Shown here piece after piece: positions 1 through 5,094 of a stretch of DNA of 6,525 nt. Both the position numbers and the translations under genes were made by a program. Where the stretch lies: NCBI GenBank assembly GCA_964631295.1, contig CAZVXI010000173.1, positions 1 through 6,525 on the forward strand. Direction: 5' to 3'. Below the pieces are notes generated by a model, which was not told the DNA's origin, made no database searches, and saw only the letters and a program-made list of their open reading frames with translations. Source of the DNA: CAZVXI01 sp964631295 (GTDB taxonomy: Bacteria > Planctomycetota > Phycisphaerae > Phycisphaerales > SM1A02). Positions within the stretch are counted from its first letter, which is position 1, and each line of letters starts with the position of its first letter.

Positions 1-58
1 CGCAGAGTCGCCGTGGCGATGAGGGGGTCAGGGGGTGGGTGAGACGTGCGTGATTGAT

Positions 59-179
59 GCCCATCCGTAGCTATGGGCTTCGCTCGTGCGTTCCCCCGGA
101 TCGCCGAACGTTCTGATCGCGTGATTCACACATCTGCCGACCGCGAGTCACCCCACGGCAAAGCCGTGGGCTACGGATG
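59..179. repeat. Pair of inverted REP-like palindromic units
   Basis: Two small hairpins share a 10-bp segment in opposite orientation. Unit one, 59-78, is GCCCAT / ATGGGC (6-bp stem, 8-nt loop) with CATCCGTAGC at 62-71. Unit two is CCCACGGC (152-159), loop AAA, GCCGTGGG (163-170), an 8-bp perfect stem followed at once by GCTACGGATG (170-179), the reverse complement of 62-71. This inverted pairing resembles the REP/BIME-type elements dispersed between genes in many bacteria. Whether it is dispersed in this genome cannot be seen from one window. A role as a transcription terminator is less likely because no T-tract follows. Confidence 0.5.
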
Positions 180-200
180 ATGGCTGCGCTTTGTGGAGTC

Positions 201-269
201 TGCCTGTCGTGGCAGGCGGGCATGACGGAATTGCAGGCATAACGATGCCCGCCGATGCATCCGGCGGGC
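201..269. repeat. Cluster of mutually exclusive inverted repeats
   Basis: Three potential stems share arms. GCCTG (202-206) pairs with CAGGC (213-217). GGCGGGCAT (215-223) pairs with ATGCCCGCC (245-253) over a 21-nt loop. GCCCGCCG (247-254) pairs with CGGCGGGC (262-269) around a 7-nt loop. The second and third stems cannot form together. No gene starts directly downstream and no T-run follows, so a riboswitch or attenuator is not supported. A degenerate palindromic intergenic repeat is the simplest reading. Confidence 0.35.
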
Positions 270-533
270 GCGCGCTGTCATTCATCACGCAACCCGACCG
301 GCGACTGCACTTCGATCTTCAAGTGACCGCGTCCCAATCACCCCACACTCACCCAAACAGTTTTTCGGCCCGCTGAACGTCACAGTTCTCCGCTCAGTTG
401 CGTGGTTCTCCGGCTGATGCGCAGAGGAGTTGTTGCGCCGATCGACGGCTCCCGCGAGTGTGACCGGTCCGGAGCGCGCGAGATGACGCGCGGCCGGGCT
501 CAGTTGAGTCGGCAACATCAGGGCATGGTGATC

Positions 534-642
534 TGCCGGCGCTGGCTCGGACTGCCGTTTGTCTCGGCATCAAGACGCTGGCATGCCGGCGCTGGCTCGG
601 ACTGCTGTTTGTCTCGGCATCAAGACGCTGGCATGCCGGCGC
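534..642. repeat. 50-bp direct tandem repeat, about 2.2 copies
   Basis: Copy one spans 534-583, copy two 584-633, and a third partial copy begins at 634 (TGCCGGCGC) and diverges after 642. The two full copies differ at one position only (C at 556, T at 606). At the copy boundary there is a near-palindrome around GGCATGCC (577-590, again at 627-640). The repeat length is not a multiple of three, and no frame across it looks coding. It lies about 70 bp upstream of the blaI-like promoter. There is no spacer between copies, so this is not a CRISPR array. Confidence 0.85.
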
Positions 643-709
643 CATCCCAGTTCACAACCGAACAATCCCCGTTTTCATGCTTTCAGATCGTATTTTTCCG
701 GACGCAAGC

Positions 710-738
710 TTGACATTGCTACATCTGTAGCTCAAACT
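710..738 (+). promoter_or_regulatory. Putative promoter of the blaI-blaR-like pair
   Basis: A perfect TTGACA -35 hexamer lies at 710-715. At the optimal 17-bp spacing the -10 position is CAAACT (733-738), a poor match to TATAAT, so the -10 assignment is tentative. The position makes sense because operator one falls in the spacer and operator two falls over the expected transcription start near 745, the arrangement expected for a repressed, autoregulated promoter. Confidence 0.45.
718..731. promoter_or_regulatory. BlaI/MecI-type operator 1
   Basis: The sequence GCTACA-TC-TGTAGC is a perfect 6-bp-arm dyad with a 2-bp centre. It contains TACA-N2-TGTA, the core recognised by BlaI/MecI-family winged-helix repressors. 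It starts 3 bp after the TTGACA hexamer, so a bound repressor dimer would block RNA polymerase. The next gene downstream encodes a BlaI-family protein, so autoregulation is the natural inference. Confidence 0.75.
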
Positions 739-753
739 GCGACAACCGTAGCA
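738..753. promoter_or_regulatory. BlaI/MecI-type operator 2 (degenerate)
   Basis: TGC-G-ACA-AC-CGT-A-GCA is an imperfect dyad of the same design as operator 1 (consensus of the pair TGCTACA-N2-TGTAGCA), with outer arms TGC/GCA intact and two inner positions altered. Its centre lies 21 bp, about two helical turns, from the centre of operator 1, so two repressor dimers would bind the same face of the DNA. Paired dyads at the promoter are the known arrangement of staphylococcal bla and mec regulatory regions. Confidence 0.6.
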
Positions 754-770
754 GATGGGATGCTGCCGGC

Positions 771-780
771 GAGAGGAAGG
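771..780 (+). promoter_or_regulatory. Ribosome binding site deciding the blaI-like start
   Basis: The purine-rich GAGAGGAAGG ends 4 nt before ATG 785. An in-frame ATG at 755 lies upstream of this site and would add ten residues (MGCCRREEGQ) unlike the family N-terminus, so 785 is chosen. Confidence 0.65.
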
Positions 781-784
781 TCAG

Positions 785-1198
785 ATGCACCTGAGCAATA
801 CCGAGTGGAAGGTGATGAATGCCTTGTGGCGGATGGATACCGCCACGGTGCGTGATGTCCATGAACAGTTGCACGGCGAGACGCAGTGGGCGTATACGAC
901 GGTCAAGACGATGCTGATGCGGCTCGCCGACAAGAACGTGGTGACGGTCACGCGGCGGGGGAATGTCAGCCAGTTCCGCGCGGTGCTCTCCCGCGAGGAC
1001 GCCCGACGGTCGGCATTGCGTGCGCTGGCAGATCGCGCTTTTGACGGCGCGTTCACCCCGCTGATCCAGTTTCTCATGGTTGAGGAATCTGTCAGCGAGG
1101 AGGAGCTGGCGCGAATCCGCAGCCTGCTCGAAGCCGAAGACGCTGACACCGATGTCTCGCCGGAGGGAGGGTTGGACGACAATGACGGGCGGAACTGA
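785..1198 (+). CDS. BlaI/MecI/CopY-family winged-helix transcriptional repressor
   Basis: This 137-residue protein is a full-length member of the BlaI/MecI family (usually about 120-140 residues), cytoplasmic repressors that bind TACA-N2-TGTA dyads as dimers. The N-terminal winged helix covers roughly residues 1-70: LSNTEWKVMNALW opens helix 1, WAYTTVKTMLMRLADKN (35-51) is the recognition-helix region typical of the family, and VVTVTRRGNVSQFRAVL (52-68) forms the wing. The C-terminal dimerisation helices carry the FLMVEESVSEEELARIRSLL block (97-116). The tail from 118 is acidic (DADTD...DDNDG). Two operator-like dyads lie directly upstream, so it probably represses its own promoter. Its end overlaps the M56 peptidase gene by 17 bp, which implies co-translation and matches the bla/mec partnership in which the peptidase causes repressor cleavage. 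The Asn-Phe cleavage site of staphylococcal BlaI is not obvious here, so the inactivation mechanism may differ. The regulated target is unknown; I leave the symbol empty because a role in beta-lactam resistance is not shown. Confidence 0.92.
   Translation: MHLSNTEWKVMNALWRMDTATVRDVHEQLHGETQWAYTTVKTMLMRLADKNVVTVTRRGNVSQFRAVLSREDARRSALRALADRAFDGAFTPLIQFLMVEESVSEEELARIRSLLEAEDADTDVSPEGGLDDNDGRN
1162..1171 (+). promoter_or_regulatory. Ribosome binding site for the M56 peptidase, inside the repressor gene
   Basis: GGAGGGAGGG lies 10 nt before ATG 1182, within the last codons of the repressor gene. It supports 1182 over the in-frame ATG at 1080, which would place 34 Arg/Ser-rich residues with no family resemblance ahead of the first membrane segment. 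Confidence 0.65.
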
Positions 1199-2282
1199 GC
1201 ATTTTTCTGATCAGATCATTTCGTGGTGGTCAGGGTGGATGTGGCCTGTCACGTGGCAGTTCGCCGCGCTGTTCATCGTGGTCATGACCATTGATTTCGC
1301 TGTCCGCCGCGTTGCCTGGCCACAACTGCGGATGGCATTGTGGTCGCTGCTCGCTCTCAAGTTGATTCTGCCACCATCGCTCAGCGTTCCATTCAGCGGT
1401 GCGTCGTTGCTTTTCGACGTGGCTCCGCGCGCGAACGCGATCATGTCGGCTGCATCAGATCCGACACCATTTGTGTCTTCGACGGGTGTTGCCGGGCTGT
1501 TTGTGCTCTGGATCGCTGGCGTGCTGGTGTTCGGTTGGCTGTTTATTGGTCGAACCATTCAGTTGCACCGACTCCTGCGATGCGAAACGGTGCGGCTCCA
1601 GGTACCACATTGGCTGAGCGCCATGCATTGCGACATCGCCGCTGACCTGCGTCTGCGCTGCACGGTTGATCTTGTCGTCACCGACCGCGTGACCAGCCCG
1701 GCACTCATCGGTGTGAGGAATCCCTGCATCCTGCTGCCGTCGACAATGGTTGATTCGCTCACTCGCAGCCACATTGGGAATGTTCTGCGCCATGAAATGA
1801 TGCATGTCAAACGCGGCGACGGAGCTTTCCAGGCCCTGCTTGCCGGGCTGCAGATCGTGTACTGGTTCAACCCGCTTGTGCATCTGCTTCGTCGTCGCAT
1901 GAGCATTTTGCAGGAACTTGGCTGCGACGCAGCCGTTGCGCGGGGCAGCGAAGAGCGCGCAATCGCCTATCGCGGGACGCTGCTTTACATTGCGCGTGTC
2001 ATACTTGATCAGTCGCGCTCGAAATCCATCGGGCTCGGGTTTTTTCAGCGGCATGCCGACCTGAGTGGACGAATCGAGTCGCTGCACCGCGGAAGCTGGA
2101 AGCGCGGATACGGACCGACTGTCGCGATGATCATGCTTGCCATGAAAGCGTTTGTGTTTCCGATGGCACCCGCAGGCGACGTTGCCGTCGATGCGCGCAC
2201 ACTTGTGGGCGAGCAACAGCAGGACCATCGGCAGCATGCCCACCCACAGCGTGACATCACGCATCCTCAGACAACGACATGA
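1182..2282 (+). CDS. BlaR1/MecR1-like M56-family membrane metallopeptidase without a penicillin-binding sensor domain
   Basis: This 366-residue integral membrane protein belongs to peptidase family M56, whose BlaR1/MecR1 members transmit an external signal to a BlaI-type repressor. Predicted membrane segments are near residues 24-41, 50-67, 103-123 and 311-329. The cytoplasmic protease domain lies between the third and fourth and holds the zinc motif HEMMH (204-208; zinc ligands H204 and H208, catalytic base E205) and the downstream ELGCDAAV block with the likely third ligand E245. RIESLH (298-302) before the last membrane segment is also typical. The chain ends about 37 residues after that segment, whereas BlaR1 continues for roughly 250 residues as a beta-lactam sensor, so the stimulus is unknown. 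The short tail is rich in Gln and His (H349, H352, H354, H361) and would be periplasmic. The gene overlaps the repressor gene by 17 bp in another frame. Inference: it senses an envelope signal and inactivates the repressor, derepressing the promoter upstream of both. Confidence 0.9.
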   Translation: MTGGTEHFSDQIISWWSGWMWPVTWQFAALFIVVMTIDFAVRRVAWPQLRMALWSLLALKLILPPSLSVPFSGASLLFDVAPRANAIMSAASDPTPFVSSTGVAGLFVLWIAGVLVFGWLFIGRTIQLHRLLRCETVRLQVPHWLSAMHCDIAADLRLRCTVDLVVTDRVTSPALIGVRNPCILLPSTMVDSLTRSHIGNVLRHEMMHVKRGDGAFQALLAGLQIVYWFNPLVHLLRRRMSILQELGCDAAVARGSEERAIAYRGTLLYIARVILDQSRSKSIGLGFFQRHADLSGRIESLHRGSWKRGYGPTVAMIMLAMKAFVFPMAPAGDVAVDARTLVGEQQQDHRQHAHPQRDITHPQTTT

Positions 2283-2300
2283 CGACTCACTTACAAGGTT

Positions 2301-2320
2301 CGGCTGACACGTGTCGGCCG
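2301..2320. promoter_or_regulatory. 20-bp near-perfect palindrome, possible third repressor operator
   Basis: CGGC-T-GACAC / GTGTC-G-GCCG is symmetric at 9 of 10 position pairs; the exception, T2305/G2316, could still pair as U-G in RNA. The centre ACA-CG-TGT (2307-2314) matches the inner core ACA-N2-TGT of the operators before the blaI-like gene, but the flanking T/A of the consensus is replaced by G/C. It lies 18 bp after the peptidase stop codon and 63 bp before the next gene. Alternatives are an operator for another regulator or a transcript-end hairpin; no T-run follows, which argues against an intrinsic terminator. Confidence 0.45.
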
Positions 2321-2330
2321 GCAATATCCA

Positions 2331-2354
2331 GCTGTCAACAACAACCATGACAGC
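2331..2354 (+). promoter_or_regulatory. Leader hairpin or dyad upstream of the secreted-protein gene
   Basis: GCTGTCA (2331-2337) pairs perfectly with TGACAGC (2348-2354) around a 10-nt A/C-rich loop. The hairpin ends 14 nt before the Shine-Dalgarno sequence, so it would sit in the 5' untranslated region if transcription starts upstream. It does not cover the ribosome binding site. It might stabilise the mRNA or act as a DNA-level binding site; no known riboswitch or attenuator pattern is recognised. Confidence 0.35.
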
Positions 2355-2368
2355 GCACAACTCGAGAC

Positions 2369-2374
2369 AAGGAG
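2369..2374 (+). promoter_or_regulatory. Strong ribosome binding site for the PEP-CTERM-like gene
   Basis: AAGGAG lies 9 nt before ATG 2384 and fixes the start of the signal peptide. Confidence 0.75.
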
Positions 2375-2383
2375 ACAGAAGAG

Positions 2384-3064
2384 ATGAGAAAACCAACGAT
2401 TGCAGTTGCTTTGATCGGCATGGGCACGCTCGCGTGCGGCGCCTCTGCTGATGTTGTTGAAGTCAACGGCGGGCAAACCAGCGTCCTGCTTGACACTGAC
2501 ACGATCGCCAGTGCCGCAGGCCTCACACTCAGTGGTGTATCCGGCAGCGTCATTGCACCGGGGAATCTCGGCCCGGATTCCGTCGCGTTCGGAATCAATC
2601 CGCGAGACGGCGTCCTGCCAACGACCTTCGCATATGACCCGAGCGATTTTCTCGCGACGTTCAGTGGCACGATCGAGCATTCCGGTTCGGTCTTCTTCGA
2701 CTCCGCACTGGGCGAAGTTGAAGTTGGCGACTTCACAATCGGCTTCGACGCGGCTCGTGCCGGCAGCCTTGGCGGTCTCGCCAGCGGCTTTTTCGTGGAG
2801 AGCACAGTGGGAGTCGCAGCCATCCTCTTCGATATTGAGAATCCCTCAACGCTCAACCCCACCTCCAGCGATCTGACCATCGAGGCCAACCTGCTCGTGT
2901 CTGGCGAGTTCGCAACGTTCCTTCTCGATAACGGCCTCGCATCGAGCGATCTCGCCGGTGCTGACGTCGGCGACGCGCTCGTCGAGGCAACGATTCCCGC
3001 GCCCGGCGCGATCGGGCTGATGGCTGGCGCGGCCGTGTTCGGGCGACGGCGTCGACGCAGTTGA
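2384..3064 (+). CDS. Secreted PEP-CTERM-like anchored protein of unknown function
   Basis: The 226-residue product has a Sec signal peptide (MRKP, hydrophobic 6-17, likely cleavage after A20-S21-A22) and a C-terminal sorting-type signal: IPAPGA (204-209), a short hydrophobic stretch (about 210-220) and an Arg cluster RRRRR (221-225). This tripartite end is the PEP-CTERM-like pattern common in Phycisphaerae; such proteins are exported and processed by an exosortase-type enzyme or held at the envelope. The mature region has no Cys, Lys or Trp, is acidic and rich in Gly, Ala, Ser and hydrophobic beta-strand-like stretches, suggesting an all-beta domain. The end of that domain reads as a run of regular motifs (LLVSGEFATFLLDNGLASSD, then LAGADVGDAL). 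No catalytic motif is recognised. C18 in the signal peptide does not sit in a good lipobox. The gene follows the BlaI/M56 pair by 101 bp and ends before a strong terminator, so it may be transcribed with them or from its own promoter. Confidence 0.85.
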   Translation: MRKPTIAVALIGMGTLACGASADVVEVNGGQTSVLLDTDTIASAAGLTLSGVSGSVIAPGNLGPDSVAFGINPRDGVLPTTFAYDPSDFLATFSGTIEHSGSVFFDSALGEVEVGDFTIGFDAARAGSLGGLASGFFVESTVGVAAILFDIENPSTLNPTSSDLTIEANLLVSGEFATFLLDNGLASSDLAGADVGDALVEATIPAPGAIGLMAGAAVFGRRRRRS

Positions 3065-3132
3065 GTCGCCGGTCTGATCAGTCTGGATCTTCTCACCAGA
3101 TTCACAACGGCTGAGGATTCTCATTGTCAGCC

Positions 3133-3170
3133 GCGGGCGGCGCTTCCAAATGCGCTGCCCGCTTTTTTTT
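3133..3170 (+). terminator. Strong rho-independent terminator after the secreted-protein gene
   Basis: An 11-bp GC-rich stem (GCGGGCGGCGC 3133-3143 with GCGCTGCCCGC 3152-3162, fully paired if one G-U is counted), an 8-nt loop and a run of eight T (3163-3170) form a textbook intrinsic terminator in plus orientation. It lies 68 bp after the stop codon at 3064. On the minus strand no T-run follows the hairpin, so it is not bidirectional and would not terminate the convergent helicase transcript by this mechanism. Confidence 0.92.
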
Positions 3171-3278
3171 GCTCAGTTCGCGCGAAAATATGTTGATCGA
3201 TGTCCTGCCAACGCTGAGCAGCACGCTTCAGCCCGTCATGTTCCCGGCACCCGCGAAAGAATATGACAACGACCTATC

Positions 3279-4652
3279 TTACTTACCCTGGCGTTTCACG
3301 CCGCCGCCGGGCTTTTCGCCTTTGTTGACCGGCCGCTTGCTGCCCGATCGTTTGCGGATGCGTCCACGTTTGGCGATCGGCTCGCGTCCGTCGTCGGCTG
3401 CGCGGGCGCGCGCACGTCGTTTGCTGCCGCCCGTTGGTTTTGACATGCGTCCATCGTTTGCAGGGCGGGCGAATCCCCGTGCTGCGCCGCGCGCATGGGT
3501 TGGCTGGTCATCGAACCCATCGATGGTGCGGGCTTGCAAAGACACACTGCACGTGCGTTCGATGTCGCGCCATTCGGTGCGATCTCGCGGGTCGAGCAGG
3601 GTGAACGCCTCGCCGAATCCGCCACCATGCCCAGCCCTGCCGATGCGATGGACGTAATCTTCGCTCTGGTTGGGCAGGTCGTAGTTGAAGACATAGCGAA
3701 CCTTGTCGATGTGGAGCCCGCGCGATGCAACATCTGTGGCGACAAGCACATCGAGCGTGCCGTCTGCAAACTGTGTGAGCGCACGCTGCCTCTGCGCCTG
3801 CGTTCGATCGCCATGGATCATGCCGACTTTGAGATCATGCCGCTGCAGCGCAGCGCCGACCCATCCCACGCGTCTGCGTGTTCTGCAAAACACGAGCACG
3901 CCTCGACGTTTGTCGTCTTTGATGAGCTTGATCAGCAGCGGCAGCTTCTGTTTCTGCATCACCGAGAGCAGGTGTTGGCGTACATGATCGACTGTGGTGG
4001 TGTGCTGGCCGACTTCGATGCGCACCGGGTGATTCAGAAACCGCTGCGCGAGCTGCTCGATGGGCTCGGGCATTGTTGCAGTGAACAAGAGTGTCTGGCG
4101 ATCGCGCGGCGTACGCTCGAGGATGTTCGCCACCTGCGGAAGGAAGCCGATATCGAGCATTCGGTCGGCTTCGTCAATCGCGACATGCCTGATGTGATCG
4201 AGCGCGATCAGGCCTGCATCGAGCAGTTCCAGCACGCGCCCCGGCGTGGCGATGAGGATGTCCGAGCCGCGGATTGCTCCAGCCTGCGGATTGAGCCCGA
4301 CCTTCCCGAACGCGACGGCCGATCTGAGCACGCTGCCACGAATGATTGCTGCCGTCTCTCGCTCGACCTGCTGGGCGAGTTCGCGTGTCGGGCAGATGAC
4401 AAGCGCGCGCAGCCTTGATTTCGGATCGGTGCGCTGGCCTTTCACTGCAGGGCGGTGTTCGAGCAGTTGATGCGCGATCGGCGCGATGAACGCACACGTC
4501 TTGCCGGTGCCTGTCTGTGCGAGGCCGATGAGATCGCGACCATCGAGAATGGGCCTGATCACCTGCGCCTGAATAGCGCGCGGCTGGCGATAGCCCATCG
4601 CGGTCAGGTTCTCGATGATGATGCGGCTGAGGCCGAGTTCACTGAAAGACAT
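3279..4652 (-). CDS. RhlE-like DEAD-box ATP-dependent RNA helicase with variant ATP-contact motifs
   Basis: The 457-residue protein is a DEAD-box RNA helicase, an ATPase that unwinds short RNA duplexes in ribosome assembly, mRNA decay or cold adaptation. Start 4652 gives MSFSELGL, the usual RhlE-type beginning; an in-frame ATG at 4805 would add 51 unrelated residues. No strong Shine-Dalgarno precedes 4652. Motifs in order: Q motif with F3 and GYRQPRAIQ (20-28), motif I AQTGTGKT (45-52), Ia PTREL (88-92), Ib TPGR (136-139), II DEAD (160-163), III TAT rather than SAT (191-193), IV VLVFCRT (252-258), V ATDVASRGLHI (305-315) and VI HRIGRAGH (335-342). The tail from about 385 is basic (KRRARARA at 411-418 and Lys/Arg/Gly-rich to the end), as in RhlE tails that bind RNA. 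Oddities: motif V ends in His314 where Asp is usual, and motif VI ends in His342 where the second arginine finger is usual. The core domains are otherwise complete, with no frameshift. It is convergent with the secreted-protein gene and divergent from the transporter. Confidence 0.93.
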   Translation of the reverse strand: MSFSELGLSRIIIENLTAMGYRQPRAIQAQVIRPILDGRDLIGLAQTGTGKTCAFIAPIAHQLLEHRPAVKGQRTDPKSRLRALVICPTRELAQQVERETAAIIRGSVLRSAVAFGKVGLNPQAGAIRGSDILIATPGRVLELLDAGLIALDHIRHVAIDEADRMLDIGFLPQVANILERTPRDRQTLLFTATMPEPIEQLAQRFLNHPVRIEVGQHTTTVDHVRQHLLSVMQKQKLPLLIKLIKDDKRRGVLVFCRTRRRVGWVGAALQRHDLKVGMIHGDRTQAQRQRALTQFADGTLDVLVATDVASRGLHIDKVRYVFNYDLPNQSEDYVHRIGRAGHGGGFGEAFTLLDPRDRTEWRDIERTCSVSLQARTIDGFDDQPTHARGAARGFARPANDGRMSKPTGGSKRRARARAADDGREPIAKRGRIRKRSGSKRPVNKGEKPGGGVKRQGK

Positions 4653-5094
4653 TGCTGCGATGATGGTAGGGCAACAAAAGCACGAACAGCCGACGCGTGT
4701 GCATCGGCTGCCCGGCTTGCGCAACTCTTCCTCTCCATCCCTCGCCCGCTCCACCTCGTCGATCAGCACCTTCCGGAGTGCAGCCCGGAAAACATGGCAA
4801 GACAAACATCACGCATATGGAAGGTGGCTGAACATGCTCCGACCTTGACGCACGTCGGGGAGCGAGTGTCCCTCGGCCAGTCGCTCCGCAACGAGACAGC
4901 CATGGTCTTCGCACGCGGGTCTGGGTGAGGCCGCTGTAGAGTTACGCTCGAATCACGGCCTCGCAGGAGTATCCGAATCGCGACGGGGCGCGGTTCCGCC
5001 GTGCCTCAGAAAAATCGCTGCCCCCGATGCCGCCACCCGGACAACTGTCTGGTCGCACTTGCAGCCCGGCATACCCGCGCGATACGCTCGCAGC
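4653..5094. other. Divergent 442-bp spacer between helicase and transporter genes
   Basis: The region must hold the promoters of both flanking genes, but no good -35/-10 pair is visible on either strand; TTGACG at 4845-4850 (plus) has no partner. A potential hairpin lies at 4925-4964 (GAGGCCG 4927-4933 with CGGCCTC 4956-4962, 22-nt loop). A chance-level ACA-AC-TGT core lies at 5041-5048. No small gene is supported: open frames here on both strands (for example 4639-4914 minus) have Arg/Pro/Cys-rich, low-complexity translations and no ribosome binding site. Confidence 0.5.

Larger units (their letters stand above)
1..700. other. Gene-free intergenic region rich in palindromes and repeats
   Basis: No open frame here has a credible ribosome binding site, a recognisable domain or a plausible protein composition. 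The short frames that exist (for example 191-376 and 402-713 on the plus strand) run through palindromes and the tandem repeat, and their translations are rich in Arg, His, Ser and Cys, as expected of noncoding high-GC DNA. What the region does hold is a pair of inverted REP-like palindromes (59-78 and 152-179), a cluster of overlapping potential hairpins (201-269) and a 50-bp tandem repeat (534-642). The stretch 270-533 shows nothing I can name. The end of the region leads into the promoter of the BlaI-family gene. Confidence 0.7.

Noticed and set aside
534..642. CRISPR array
   Set aside because: The copies are contiguous without unique spacers, there are barely more than two, and no cas genes are present.
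2301..2320. Intrinsic terminator of the blaI-M56 operon
   Set aside because: The palindrome would fold, but with essentially no loop and no T-run after it; contrast the clear terminator at 3133-3170.
1455..2396. 313-codon minus-strand open frame
   Set aside because: Antisense to the M56 peptidase with its HEMMH and membrane segments. The translation is Cys/His/Gln-rich without domains.
2384..2449. Lipoprotein signal with C18 as lipidated cysteine
   Set aside because: The residues before C18 (T15-L16-A17) do not fit the lipobox, while A20-S21-A22 is a good signal peptidase I site.
2335..3105. 256-codon minus-strand open frame
   Set aside because: Antisense to the secreted protein, which has a strong ribosome binding site, signal peptide and sorting tail. 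The antisense translation is Ser/Pro/Arg-rich and resembles nothing.
3495..4418. 307-codon plus-strand open frame
   Set aside because: Lies entirely antisense to the helicase, whose motifs are intact. Its translation shows no family pattern and no ribosome binding site; an antisense shadow of a high-GC gene.
4653..4805. 51-residue N-terminal extension of the helicase
   Set aside because: RhlE-type proteins begin at MSFSELGL. The extension is Cys/Arg-rich with no homology visible and no ribosome binding site before 4805.
5041..5048. ACA-AC-TGT core as a further BlaI operator upstream of the transporter
   Set aside because: Only the 6-bp core plus one flanking pair match. Such a core is expected once or twice by chance in 6.5 kb, and the surrounding symmetry is weak.
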